DNA of 64,000 nt from Toxonevra muliebris (lineage: Eukaryota; Arthropoda; Insecta; Diptera; Pallopteridae): NCBI GenBank assembly GCA_963691655.1, contig OY829326.1, positions 74,951,235 to 75,015,234 of the forward strand. The letters run 5' to 3'. Below, piece after piece: positions 23,301-35,050 of this stretch. The notes under the pieces were generated by a model. It saw nothing but the letters and a program-made list of their open reading frames with translations. It ran no database searches and was not told where the DNA came from. The number at the start of each line of letters is the position of its first letter. The stretch's first letter is position 1. Position numbers and translations under genes: made by a program.

Positions 23301-26300
23301 ATTAAGGCAAAGAATTTGAAGGGAATACTGACACTTTTTCATTCAAAGGAATTAAAATAAGGAATACATACCAACGACTGCACAAGAAAGTTTCTTTGAT
23401 GACGCAAATCGCATACTGTATTAAATATTGACACTTGATCTTCTTCTTCCAGTTGCTGCATCAATGAATCTAATGCCACAAGTGTTCCAGTCCGTCCAAC
23501 ACCAGCACTGCAGTGCACTAATATGGGGCCACGCTGCACTGAATATACGGCGTTAATATGACGAATGAACTTAATAATACCATGAGGATGTTCAGGAGCC
23601 ATAAAGTCTTTCCAAACAAGATAATGATATTGTGTTATTTGTCGACGCTCTTCTTCATCTTCATTTCCCGGATTCCGCCTAAAAACATCCAAGCTACGTA
23701 TGAGATAATCGCCCAACTTCTTTTCGGCCACAAATTTCACTGTAATATCGCCAAATTGTTTTAAGTCCAAAATTTTTTCCGGCCAATATTTTGCACATTT
23801 CGATTTGTTATACTCCTCGAGATTTGTTAGCATAACAATTATTTCTAAATGTTGCTCCCATATCATGCGCCAAAAATCATTCACAGTACTTTCCATTGGA
23901 CCTTGAGCGCAAATAAACTTCTTTCTTTCCTTATAGCCCATAATGAAATTAGCATTGATATAATCAGAGCCTTGCATGCCATTTAATTGTGAGAGTTTAA
24001 CACGAGTTTGATCATACGCTTTGATATCAGGATACCGATTTTTCGAAGAATTTTCTTTCATATCGGAGTTTTTGGTTGTTCGGTCGCTAAAGCGATTCGG
24101 TAACATTTCGTATTCACGAAGAAATCCGTAATCGGTGTCTTTATGGCGATTTTTATGTGCCATATATAAATCTGATTTATGAATTGGTCCTATATCGGAT
24201 GCTTTGGTGATTGTTGTGCCAATAAAATGTCTATGGTTACTTGTACGACCGCCAAAAAATGCTCGACTGTAATGAAAAATTATGAAATTAATATTTTGCC
24301 ATCCAATGAAAGTATGCAGCTAGTTTTGGATTGCTATAAAAGTAATTGATAAACACTTTCATATCAAAGGAAGTACAAATACAAGTATCATTCATACCTT
24401 AAGGAGTCTCTTAAACTAATAACTTCTTCTCCAGGTCCAGAGTTTTTCGTATTATAATGATGCAAAAAGCATAAAACAATAAGCAGTACCAAAACAATTC
24501 CAATAAGAATGGCTAAAACTTGAATTACAATATTAAGCATTACTGATATGTCATCGGTGGTTTGAAATTGTTCTGCTTCGGTTCCAGGCGTAATAATTTC
24601 AAAATAATTACTGTAAGCCATTAATACAGTATTTTTATCTCGAACTGCAAAAAATGTTTGTATATGTATTTTAATGTATATAGAGACGTTTATTATTCGC
24701 TTACCAATAACCTCTAAGAAGCCGGTGTAGTTGCTGTTCATGTCAATTTCTCCATCAAATATTTCTTTTGAAACCATTGAACTATTTGTATTTATATTTT
24801 CCTTTGGAGAACTATACTCCAACTGACTTAAGGCCCCACGAATGCTGTTGTCGTTAACAATTTGATTATCACCAATGGATACTTTTGGATTTCTCCGACG
24901 CCGTTTTTTATTGTCCAGAATTTTGGATGCTGCTTCAGTGAGATTTCCTGCTTTATTTAATTGCTCCCGTTGTGTTAATTCTGGTAACATAGGAGTTGAT
25001 GCAGTCATTTCTGTTACGGAACATTTTTATCAAAAATATTTATAGAATTCACAAGGAGTTGTATTCGACGTTTCATCATACGATTGTTGTATTTAAACGA
25101 GTTTTATATTTATTCGAAAGAAGAATGTTAAAATACAAAAATTATTTTTTAAATACACAATTGTACGTGGAATACAACGCTTTGTATACACCCTAATTAG
25201 CGTTATCATGAAGTTGAAGCATAAAGCACAAAATAGTTAAATCAATTTGTGAGTGGCTAAGTTGGAATAGACTGGGGAAAATGATGATTTTAAGTTACTG
25301 ATTTGGGTTAACTAGATCATAGAATACATATATTCAAGAAAATCAGGGAATTATTTCTGCATTTTCTACCACATATTCAGGGTGGCATCTGAATAAAAAA
25401 AAGAGAAAACACCAATATATTTCAATTTGCGTCCAAAAAAAATATATGGAGAATAATTTAACAGGAAAAAGTCCGTTTAAAATACTTATAATGCATACTT
25501 TTTTCCCGGTGAGTTATTTTCATTTTCGAGCCGATCACATATTACGCAACGCAATTTTTTTACTCCTCCCCCCTGACCGTAACGCAACGTTTAGAAATCA
25601 TATCTCGAGATAGAAATTTCCGTTCTTCATACCAAATGAAAGGTATTGAAGTTGCAAACAAATATATCTAGGTTAGGTTGGAGTGGCTGTCGAGAGACAA
25701 ACTTAGGCCTGAACGGACCATTGTGATACCTTATAAATATATCAAATTGGATCTTTACTTGGTTAAGCGATTCAAGATATCGACGAAAATAGTACAGATT
25801 TAAAAAAAAAGATTTAACAGCTGATTCTGTGGCCACGAGAAAAGAAATCGATGAAAAACGTCTGGTTTCTCTTTATGTACGTATAGTTGAAACTTTTAGG
25901 CCAAAAATTTAAACCAACCAGAAGAAGAGAAGAACAACGCTGGAAGAATTATAATTTCTAGCTTGACAAGAGGTACGTATTTAATGTTGTCTTTGCCGAC
26001 TGAGCCGTTGTCACTTTCTGGCAAGTTTTTTTTATAATGATAGAGATCTCTTACAAAGCAAGAGCCACAACTATTTCTTACATATTCAAATAATATGAAA
26101 ACACCACCAAAATTAATATATTTAGAAAATGTGTGATTTGTATTTATTCACTCAATCATGCACAAGTTTGTCATCGTTTCCATTATTTTTCCCTGGCCAC
26201 AAATAAGCTTTAAAATTTGTTTTTTCTTTAAATCTGGCCTATTTTTATCGTTATTTTTTGAATCGGTTAGAGATGTTTACCATTTCAATATCTTTCATAT

Positions 26301-29300
26301 CATTTCTAGAACGAACGGACATTTCCAACTCGAGATGTGATTTTTAAAATGAAATAAAGAAATTACGATGGCCCAAAAACTGATCCATTCAATTCAGCGG
26401 GAGAAATTCCATAAAAAGCCACCTCAAATCCAATATACAAAAAAAAAAAAAAAAACAAATGTTAGTTTTGAACACATCTGTATTTGATCGTTACGCAGTT
26501 GACGACTCCTTCCCCCTCATGTAACACTTCGTAGCAAATCGTGCATTACACAATATGTGAACGGCCCCTAACGAGAAAGGGCCCAAAAACAATTTCCGTG
26601 GATGGTTTCTTTGGAGTATCAGGAAAAGTGGGTATTTTCTCCGGCAGTAAACATTAGAGGTAACCACATTTATAGGAAAAATCAAAATTTCTTCCTTTCT
26701 TCCTAAATATGTCTAATATACAGTTTGGGGTCGATTATTCAATGCACGAAATATCAACATCGTTCATAAGCCCAAAAATTTATATCCTCCCTTTTTTTTT
26801 AATCTACTAATCAATCACACTTTGAACTTTTGTTCTATTTAAAAAAATTCAAAATAGCTTAAAAATATAAAAAATGTTATAACTATGAATGCAGTTGGAA
26901 TTAGCATGCTGCAAATACATAAAAATAAGAATTTTTGGGGTTAATGAGCGGTGTTGATATTTCACCCAGCAAAAAGATTTCAAATTGTTTGTTATTAGAC
27001 ATATTTAGGTGCAGTGAAAACTTTTTATGTCCGACATTTGAAAATCAAAGAAACTTAAATTTGTGTTTCTTTATTAGTGTACATATGAATTGGTTTTGTG
27101 GTTTTTCTTATTTTTTTCCAGGCCTGCTTGGTGTGACTGGTCGAATTTTCTACTAAAAATAATTTATAATAATTTTATATTATTCTATATACATACGTTG
27201 GAGAGGAGCTTCTGCTGTTGGCAATACTGATAACGGGGGATCCAATTTTTGTTTCCGGAGGAACGGTTGGCCTTTAAGACAACTTCGGCAAGCATTGTCT
27301 ATATCGCTAAAACTGCCAGCTTGGTTCTCAAAGAAACGTTTGCCATCGCCAAGGAATACTTTAGATTTAAAAAGATCTCCCGAAAACATTTCTGCTATAT
27401 ATGCTCCACCAAACGTGTTATTCGGGGAATGTACTTCGTCATATGTTGAAATATTGAGTTTATCAGGAGGTGGAAGTTCATTTTTATTGTTCGACATTCT
27501 AACTAGGTATAGTCTATAGCAGCAAATCGGACCATTTCTCTCACTAATTTTTGGAATAACCAATTTAAAAACACATTTGTTCTCTTTAGTTTTCACTTTG
27601 GTCCACATTACACGACTTATCGATTCGGGAACTGACATGGGCATAGTGCACTTTTCTGCAGCTGGTTCTCCTGTTTTCCTATGGCGAGTTATTGCGGAAA
27701 CTGTTACAGTATAGTTAGTATTGGGACTGACACTGTAGTAGACTGTTTTATGGTGAGGCTCATCTTCTCGCCGTATTTTAGGGCCCCATGTTTCATTGTA
27801 AATTTGTCCATTTAATTTATACGATGAATATCCTTCCAAATTAATATGGTAAGAAACGACTTTTCCATTCGGAGTTTTTGGATTATTCCAGCTAACAAAC
27901 ACTGAGTTTGTTGACGAGATATTATTACGATCGCAAGAAACATAAAGTTCAGTCGGTTTTGATGCAACTCCATCCATTGTTGTGCCGTTCACAATTTCCG
28001 ACCAAGGCCCACAAAGTTTTGTGAGGTCGCTACAAGCACGAACTTTAAATTCGTATTCGGTGGCAGTTTTTAAGTTATCAAACATATATGGCAAATTTCG
28101 AGAATTTTGTTGATAAATAGTTTCTTCAACTACTTTTGAACTTTCTCCAGCTTCGGACACTACTAGCTCATAGAATTGAATGAACTCCAACAGTTCAGGG
28201 GGTGGAGGACTCCAACCAATTGTTATAGTAGATGCCGTACTACCTGTGGTTTCAACTTTAGGTACGAAAATTGGATCTTTGCTTAAAGTGCGTACGGGTA
28301 GAGGATATTGGTGAGGAGCTCCGTTGCCAATACTATTTTTGGCAGATATCCTCAGTAAATAGCTCGTGTTACTAAGGAAATTCTCAAGAACATATGAAGT
28401 GTTTTTTCCGCCTATCACGTGATTATAATATGTAAAAGTTGGCGATCCCTCTTGCATATATTGGATAAAATATTTTTGAATGGCATCATTTCCATCATTA
28501 ATGGTCCAATTTAAAAATATTTTACTCGCGCCTACTGCCTTTACATAATCGATGCTGACTTGTGGCATATCCATGACTAGTAGAACTATATCTTTTCTGG
28601 TGATTTCACGATCGGCTGTATCGTACACCACACATGCAAAAGTGCCGTTCTCTTTCTTATATACTTCAGTTAATTCAAGAGTGTAGTTCAGATGAGTAGA
28701 ATTCACTTGAATGATATTCGAAGATTTTTCCAAAAAATCAAATGAATTTTCATCCTTTAACCATTTCAATTGCTTATAAAATGTCTCGTTATGCGGTAAG
28801 ACTTCAATTAGGCAGAACAGCGTTACAGCATGACCAATTTTTTCTTTAACTTTAGGATCATTACTTTGAACTACTTGTGGGTACATAAACGGCTGAACCA
28901 AAAATGCTTGCGATGTCTCATTCATAGACGTTTCGCAAGTGTAAATGCCTTCATCCGAAATGCTCGCCTCACCAATAAATAGTGAACTCTCGAATGAAAA
29001 TCTATCATTGGCGCTATTATCAATATTGTCCATAGGCTTTAATTCCTTCACTATCAGACTGATTCTAAAAAGAATAATTAGAACCATTACAAATCTAAAT
29101 ATTTTATATGAATTATAAGTATCAAAACTCAGCAGAAAAGAATTATCCGCTGATAAAGATATGCATTTATAAAACGTAATTTTTTTTTTTAATTACCTTT
29201 TGTTTGTAGAAGTGATTTTTTCATCTTTATATTTCCATGTTACATTTTTATTGGTAGATAAACATTGCAACGTAATGTTTTTGCCAATTTCGGCCAAATT

Positions 29301-31938
29301 CAATTCTAAAACAAAAAGACAAAATTCTTGTTTATAAATTTTTTTGTTATTTGTTTGCTTTAAAATATACTAGAGAAAACTATACCTGAAAAGAAATTTG
29401 AATTTTGAGCATATAATTTAGATTATTATAGATAATTGAAACTTTTGTTGAAAACGTAAAAATGAAACTGAAAAAGTTGCAGGGATTATGGTACTTAGTT
29501 AAAAAAAATATGGGAAATTTCGTATGCCCGGACGTTGAGCAATTTTGATCGTACCTTTTTTAAAGGCAACCAAAACTCAGGGGATCTTTTTTTTTCTTTT
29601 TGCCAATGACTGTGTCGATTAGGAATGGAAGATAGCTAGGAAATATCAGTGAGTGTTCACTTTGAATTTGATGTCATGATTCTTAGAAAAAATAGTTGCA
29701 GTGAAAATATTCCATAAAAGAGCGATATGATAGAAAAAAAAAACTAATTCTGTAGTGCATAGCAGTAAGTAATAAATGAAATATGCGAATTTTTTCTTTC
29801 GCGAATCTTTGCAGAACTTCTACCATACGTGAGGCAAGATGCAGAAATACTGTACAAAGTATTAATATACACATATTAAAGTACAAACCTTTTTAGGTTT
29901 TTAATCAAGGAATTTTTTTTTAGAGACAGAATATCTGATTTATACCGAAAATAACTTCTCTGAAACATTATCTGTCACACTTGTTTAAGAGGAATATCAG
30001 ACACTTCTCTACTGCGAGGAACTTGTTTCTGTGGACAAAATATAAATGGGAAACTATTGGAAAGAAATATAATACATCCTTTCCGATTTTTAAAGGATGT
30101 TAACCAAACAAATTTCGCAGTTTGGTTCGGTTCTCTGCACTACTGGTTCGGTTCAAAGCCCAATTACTCAGGACCTTTGAACTGTTGTTCAGGTTAAAAA
30201 TCTTGCAGTGTAAAATTTAATATTAGAGTTTACAGGTTTACTTGTAAGGAAGATATGCGTGATTATTGCCCGATGTTGAAAACAATCACAACAGTTGTTT
30301 TCCCTATTTCAATGAATTTTACGAAATTCAATTTAATTTCCTTAGAACTTGCTTTGATATCATATTCTCGCTATTGATATTGTCCGGTATTCACAATTTA
30401 CATAGCAGCTTTTCTAAAGTATTCTAAACTTGGACACACTTGCTTTAGAACTTAGTCTTGGCTCTAAGGGATATCTGTACCCAGATTAATATTGCTCCAG
30501 TTACTGTGTACAAAAACAGACGGACATAGCTACATCGACTAAATAATGCCCATACCTACGACGGCATTGTAAACAACTGTTACTCGAACAAAACCAATAC
30601 ACACCACACAGAGTTTGTAGGGTATAAAAATCAGTGCTGCAAAGAATAATAATGTAAACAAATGTTTGGCTTGAACCAAACCAGTTTTTTTGAACATAAC
30701 TGGTTTAGTTTTGGGTTGATTCAAATAAAATAAAACAAAAATGGGTTGGTTCATGGTTCGGTTTGAGTTGCCCAAATCGCGGATGGTTCGATTCAATATT
30801 CGTTATTTTCGACAGTTATTAGTTAGTCTAGAATAAGAAATAGTCTTACCCAAAATTATGCAATTAAAAGAACAATTTGGAAACCTCGCTTATTAGAAAA
30901 GTATTTTTATACCATTCCTAGTCAATAGGCAATTGTCAAACATACTTTCTATATTACTATGTGAAATATGAACAATAGTTGATACACAAAATTATAAATA
31001 AAAAAAAGTAAGATCAATTTGAAGGTAAGAGGAGTTGTTAAAAATTAATCTGAGGTGGAGAAAAAGTAACGAATCGCTAAATCCTAGAGGCTGATAGGGG
31101 AGCATGTCAAAGCAAATATATTTAACAAAAACTAAGACAATAGGCTTAATATGAATCCTTCTAAAGTCAAGCAATTTAAACTTACTATTTTTATATAAAA
31201 ATGTGGATAGTTATCAACTCTTCAAAAAATATATTAATTTTTAAGTAGAAAGAAATATATCATTAGCACCAAAACATATAAAATTATGCTACATATTAGT
31301 ATAGGTATCAACTTGCCAATTCTTTGTTGAATTCTATTGAAAATATTTTAATAACCTGTCTACATACAATAAATATGTATATTTAAAATTAATCAAAAAT
31401 TAAAATTATTTGTTTTTATATATATATATGTACAAATGTATATACATATATACGGCCACAATATACCACATCTTTTTTTAGCGCACTTGCTGCCATTTGT
31501 TCCCACCCCACCCCAAATCAAGTAAAACAAAACCAATTGGGCGTCGTCATCAAGGTACGCTTACACTCTGTAGTTATAGAATATTTATAATTATATGAGT
31601 AGCTCTTAAATAATAAAAAATTATTAATTTTTGTGGAAAATAAAAGTAAAAAAAACCATAATTTTAGTACATGTTAGTTAAATTTGTAAACATGCAAGTA
31701 TGTACAAGATAAATCCCTCAAAAATGTCAGACGACCTAACATTTTTTTTGTTATTAAGAATAATAATCTTCAAATGAGGAGTTGTACCTTGTCCTTGCGA
31801 TCCCACAATTAGTTTTTCCAGAATCAATGCTATACAGATGATAATTTTGGAGGCCGATGACAATGAAACCCGCCCCCGGCGCAGACTACTAACAGCATCC
31901 ACCGAAGACATTATTTCGTAGTTGTATAAAGAATTCAA
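14362..31938 (-). CDS. Ptp69D: Receptor protein tyrosine phosphatase Ptp69D, complete
   Basis: Axon-guidance receptor phosphatase. The twelve coding exons, from the 5' end, are 31788..31938, 29197..29305, 27197..29064, 24705..25010, 24398..24644, 23372..24266, 22627..22779, 22424..22534, 20614..20793, 20108..20415, 18520..18655 and 14362..14445. They sum to 4548 nt, giving 1515 aa (the fly protein is about 1460), and every junction agrees in phase. Order: signal peptide (SKIIICIALILEKLIV), two Ig domains, three FN3 repeats (ITIGWSPPPPELLEF), a basic juxtamembrane stretch KKRRRR, a membrane helix (VLAILIGIVLVLLIVLCFL), PTP domain 1 with HCSAGVGRTG, and PTP domain 2 with HCSLGTDR. Domain 2 reads WPT where active enzymes have WPD, so it is probably weak or inactive. 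An in-frame ATG at 31911 is an alternative start. Confidence 0.96.
15582..15587 (-). terminator. Poly(A) signal of nested gene
   Basis: Minus-strand AATAAA about 85 bp past the stop of the 110-aa frame. Confidence 0.5.
15671..16003 (-). CDS. Unrecognised 110-aa protein nested in last Ptp69D intron
   Basis: Single-exon frame on the same strand as Ptp69D, inside its 4.1-kb last intron. The N-terminus is acidic and leucine-rich (MADLELRHYDDFLDCDLSS, then DLELLKILED). The C-terminal half is polar and basic with two cysteines and the sequence YKTKRTSSAYVQYKPF. No signal peptide, membrane span or known domain was seen. Evidence that it is real is the promoter: TATAAAA at 16087-16093 and a TCAGTA initiator at 16058-16063, spaced about 32 bp, giving a 58-nt leader, plus AATAAA at 15582-15587. 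I do not recognise the family. It could be a lineage-specific or fast-evolving gene. Confidence 0.6.
   Translation of the reverse strand: MADLELRHYDDFLDCDLSSTDLELLKILEDTDNISATKDQLKVTTKSATSSFLRAHINNQRQQSKHLWLSPGCSPNYGECQTYKTKRTSSAYVQYKPFTLNRTWNRDSKY
16058..16093 (-). promoter_or_regulatory. TATA box and initiator of nested gene
   Basis: On the minus strand TATAAAA (16093-16087) precedes TCAGTA (16063-16058), with the initiator A about 32 bp downstream of the TATA start. This is the canonical insect core-promoter spacing. Confidence 0.6.
17556..18055. mobile_element. MITE with GTGGCTGTTCA ends (500 bp)
   Basis: TGGCTGTTCAGACGAGAGCA at the left is matched in inverse by TGCTCTCGTCTGAACAGCCA at the right, with one mismatch further in. 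An internal hairpin pairs sequences around 17955 and 17980 (GCGCCGATTTTT and its near complement). It shares ends and an inner CTGTCTGAAAGAGA word with the palindrome at 47803-48017, so the two belong to one family. It lies in the Ptp69D last intron. Confidence 0.7.
18902..20094 (-). mobile_element. Tc1/mariner-type element with broken transposase
   Basis: Inverted ends of about 30 bp (AGGAATACACCGAATAAAAT on the left; complement of ATTTTTTTCGGCGCAGTCCT on the right) sit between TA dinucleotides at 18900-18901 and 20095-20096. The minus strand carries a decayed transposase from 19982 down to about 19040: the start MASELEVREYIIKNFQKQP, then FKNIAKEVGANP before a stop, later VNPPNCPELR-type and RYWALVKK text across several frames. 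The helix-turn-helix start and NPPNCPELRPIE-like signature indicate the IS630-Tc1-mariner superfamily. It is inserted in Ptp69D intron 10, 11 bp past a splice donor. Confidence 0.85.
20794..22423 (-). other. Ptp69D intron with LINE remnant and GTTTC/CCTTT-rich tracts
   Basis: Intron between PTP-domain exons. Besides the LINE end at 21205-21690 it contains imperfect 100-bp repeats around 21733, 21840 and 21970 (GTATATGCCGTTTCAAGCAT-like, followed by TGGTGGTTGCCA-like), suggesting a small tandem array. Confidence 0.45.
21205..21690 (+). mobile_element. LINE 3' end (CR1/Jockey-like ORF2 C-terminus)
   Basis: The plus strand reads SYEKSFVVEIARLWNCLPLE, then IRSFSCSVSAFRHRC. This is the conserved RLWNxLPxxxR signature at the C-terminus of CR1/RTE/Jockey-type ORF2. 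It is followed by a pyrimidine-rich stretch and ends in TAAATAAATAAATAA, a typical microsatellite tail. The 5' part is missing. Confidence 0.65.
24645..24704 (-). other. 60-bp phase-neutral intron of Ptp69D
   Basis: GTAAGC donor and TTTTTTGCAG acceptor define an intron of exactly 60 nt without an in-frame stop. Removal gives FLEVIVRDKNTVLMAYS, matching the family. Retention would add 20 residues just outside the membrane span. Confidence 0.75.
25528..26568. mobile_element. Non-autonomous DNA element with GTTCACATATT ends
   Basis: The left end GAGCCGATCACATATTACGC and the right end, read in complement (GGGGCCGTTCACATATTGTG), match. Each is followed by a related GCAACGC and C-rich block. No transposase was seen. 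A truncated SINE copy is nested inside at 25669-25734. A solitary related end lies at 8762. It occupies a Ptp69D intron. Confidence 0.6.
25669..25734 (-). mobile_element. SINE copy E, 5'-truncated, with 9-bp target duplication
   Basis: Only the SINE 3' tail is present (GGTTAGGTTGGAGTGGCTGT on the plus strand through CATTGTGATACC). AAATATATC flanks it exactly at 25660-25668 and 25735-25743. A 5' truncation with target duplication is the mark of target-primed reverse transcription. Confidence 0.8.
29306..31787 (-). other. First intron of Ptp69D
   Basis: Noncoding and AT-rich. It contains scattered TGGTTCGGTT words (30122, 30145, 30754) and an alternating TA tract at 31420-31430. No gene was seen. 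Confidence 0.55.
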
Positions 31939-32964
31939 GTTTTTTTTTATTTATCACTATAGACTTAATTCTAATTTTCGAACACTAGCACTGTGAAAAA
32001 ACCTTGCTAACGTAAACATCACATAAGAAAAATTATTTTAAGTCTAAGCCGGATCACAAACAAATTTTAAACTTCTAAATACACAGGCAGGGTTCATAGA
32101 CGTTTTTGTGTTTGGTTAAAAAAAAAAACCTGAATACAAAATTTATTACAATTAAAATATAAATCTATTACTATTTTGTGGTACACTGACAAAAAATATT
32201 ATATGCCGGGATTGTGTCCATTAAATACACATTTGTTTGTAATGCCAGCTGAAATATTTAGGAATAATTTTACACCTTCAGTAATTTATCACCATACGGT
32301 AACATTTACTTTAATATGGCCACTGCGTTTACACCACGCAATGCTCTAAAGACAACTGACAACATATATATTTGAGCTAAAAAGTTGAAAAACTATCTAT
32401 GCGATATAGGGCAATGTTACACGATCAATGTTTTGCTGTCAAACAATGAAATTATTTTGCTTTGAAAATTGAACACTGAGCAAAAAAGAGGATGAACACA
32501 TTTCACTTCAAATTTTCTTACTGAAATATTTTATGAAAAATACTAGACTTTTTACTAACTTTTAAATACATTTTTTTTCTTTGGCACCCTTTGCGTTGTT
32601 TGGCTTTTGTTTAAAAAATTACCTAATAATTTTTTATAAAAACATGGTAATTGAATGGCCCAATAACAAAGTGGCGGAGCTTATTTTAATAGTTCGCAAA
32701 TGTTAAAGATTATTTTTCTGCGTTTTTCATATATAAATGCAATATTTTTTGTATAATTGGTTGCTATTCCACCAACATTATCTCATATTGTCATTATAAT
32801 TATTTTCTATCCAATTTCATTCCAATTGTTGAATTTTCATTCACTTCAAAATACAGTTTAATACTTCTTAGTTGAAAAAACATAGTTGCAGATAAAAGTA
32901 TTAAAAAATAACATTCAGCAAAAATGAAATGAGAGTAAAAACAGAAAACATTGACCGTGGAGAC

Positions 32965-33271
32965 GACCTCGATAGTCTAGTGGGTAGTGCACTAGACTTT
33001 CATCTGGGAGGTTCGGGTTCGATTCCCGTCTTCGTCTGGTGGTTAATTTTCATTACTTTCTTATATTCACTATCAATATGAAGTGTATGAGAATTATAAG
33101 ATAGTGTACAAGTACACACATTGGTTGGTAATGGCAAAACCACCAAGCCGATAAAAAATTGCCACACCGCCGTTCGGAATCGGCGTTAAACTGTAGGTCC
33201 AACTATGTGGTATCACAATGGGTCGTTCAGGCCTAAGTGTGTCTCTCGACAGCCACTCCAACCTAACCTAA
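32965..33271 (+). mobile_element. tRNA-derived SINE copy A
   Basis: The 5' head GACCTCGATAGTCTAGTGGG has a tRNA-like A box (TAGTCTAGTGG), a TTC anticodon-like loop, and a B box GGTTCGATTCC, best matching tRNA-Glu with Asp-like start. A body of about 190 bp follows, then the tail TGTGGTATCACAATG and GCCACTCCAACCTAACCTAAC. About 305 bp, near full length. Target duplication is not clear. Confidence 0.88.
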
Positions 33272-33484
33272 CATCAGCCTATGGAGGAAAAAAAGGAGAT
33301 TAAGGGGAAGATTGTTATGAAGGCATAGCTCAGAGTATTTGCCTTGACTTTATCTCCGTATAAGTCTTCAGGACCCGACAGAATATGTTTGATCCTTCTT
33401 CAACAAGAGTTAGAAATATTGCTAATTCTTCTCTTCTTCTTCTTTTATGGCACAGCAGTCCATTGAGGGCCTAGACCGAAAATT

Positions 33485-34760
33485 GGTTAGGTTATGATGT
33501 AGTGGCAGCCTTCTGCATGAAAGCACAATTAAGCACTTATTAGGCTTATTGTGATATCACAATACGGCGCGACTTCCCCATTTATGGAGTGGAGAACCAT
33601 GATGACTCCATAATGAATCTGCCTATGTTCTTGATATTTATGAATGATAGCTCGGATAGACTAGTGAAGAAAGATGAGCCCAGGAGTTTTAGTCTCCTCC
33701 TGGACAGAGATGGCCATTCGCACAATTAAATGGAGGACTGTTTCACCCTCCTCCTCAGAGCCGCATCCCCGACAGAAGTTATTGCTAAGTTTCTGCTAAG
33801 GTTGAGTATCTTTCTAGTCCGTCTATTTTCCATAGTGGCCTGGTAATACTACTGGTATACTCCGCTACCCAGGGTCTTTTTACTTCCTCAAGGTAGTTTT
33901 GCTTAATGGCTAATTTAATAGACGTAAGAGGCACACCATTGGTTTAGGAAGGTGATATATCTATAAGCTGCGTGCCCTGTTTTACTAACTCGTCGGCATT
34001 GCTGTTACCTAAAATACCCATATGTCCAGGTACCCAATATAGGTGAACCTGCGAGTGACTCGACAAAATGTTGAGTGAAGATCGGCAATCGTTGCGAATA
34101 AGCCACGCTTGACAGGCTGCAATGGTCAGGAAATTGGAAAGAGAGTCTGAGATCTAACCTACTAGAGAAGATACCACAGCCGACTCTTTCCTCCAATTTG
34201 GACCCATCTGAATGGATCTGTCACTTAGCTTGTTGCTTAACCAGAAGTGAAGTTGAAGAGAAATGAAGGATTGCGAAGAGAGCTTTCGTAGAGGTAGTAC
34301 GGAGAGCCCCAGCAATCAATATGGCTGCCGACCACTTCTGTGTAGAGCCAGGAAGTGAGTCGAGCTTACATTATTAGAGAGCGCAAGAGGCTTTCCGTAC
34401 TCTCTCTGCTATGTTAGCTTTCCATTGAAGTTTAAGATCTAGAACAAGTCCTAAATATTTGACGCGCTTGCTAAGGCAAAGCAAGGTGACTTTAATTTTG
34501 GGTAGAGCAAATGTTGGTATTTTATACTTTCTAGTGAAAAGCATAATTTCTGTTTTGGCGGGATTAACATTAAGACTGAATTCATGGCGCCAATGAGACA
34601 GAATGCTAAGTGAATAATTTAGTCGTTCTGAAAGAGTAGAAACATATTTGCCTGACACTGTAATAGCAATGTCATCCGATCTAATCTGTTAAGCAGTGTG
34701 GTCTCAACCAGATTCCAAATAAGAGGGGATAGTACGCCTCTTTGTGATATAGCTCTATTG
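33485..34760 (-). mobile_element. RNase H-bearing LINE, 5'-truncated
   Basis: Read on the minus strand from 34760: decayed RT around TPQGG-like sequence, then LNVNPAKTEIMLFTRKY and VKYLGLVLDLKLQWKANIAE (34658-34374). RNase H remnants follow, then NNFCRGCGSEEEGETVLH (near 33770), a zinc-knuckle segment nearly identical to that at 52300. The 3' end at 33485 reads GGCTGCCACT then AACCTAACC, the tail shared with the SINE. Frames carry stops and indels. Belongs to the I/LOA-like RNase H clades. Confidence 0.8.
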
Positions 34761-34810
34761 GCAACCTTTTTAACATAATCATTTCCCATAGAGAAGCTGA
34801 TAATACGTTT

Positions 34811-35050
34811 TTCAGTATTTGTCCTATAAATCTAACCAGATTAACATCAAGGTTAAGATTTTGGACATTTATTGTACATTTGAATATTGTTCCACAATTC
34901 TTTTTTTAACTAATCAAAATAGGCTTACCAGATTGCAGAGACTACAAAATAAAGTAATGAGGGTAATTATTCGTTTTAATATGTATAGTCATACAAAAAT
35001 TAGTTTAAGGCGATCTTCTGGTCTAGTGCCCTTGAATTTGACGAGTTTTT
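34811..35050 (+). mobile_element. LINE RT thumb fragment (CR1/Jockey-like)
   Basis: The frame reads CTFEYCSTILFLTNQNRLTR, then LQRLQNKVMRVIIRFN, the conserved RLQxLQNKxxR segment C-terminal to the polymerase of CR1/RTE-type elements. It is flanked by AT-rich sequence. Confidence 0.6.

Noticed and set aside
27249..27519. Plus-strand frames antisense to the Ptp69D ectodomain exon
   Set aside because: Shadows of the long Ptp69D coding exon.
32965..33040. tRNA gene calls at SINE heads
   Set aside because: A and B boxes are present but the acceptor stem does not pair and the sequence continues into the SINE body in every copy.
33245..33271. CCTAA repeats as interstitial telomere sequence
   Set aside because: They occur only at SINE and LINE 3' ends, two or three units each, and are explained as retroelement tails.
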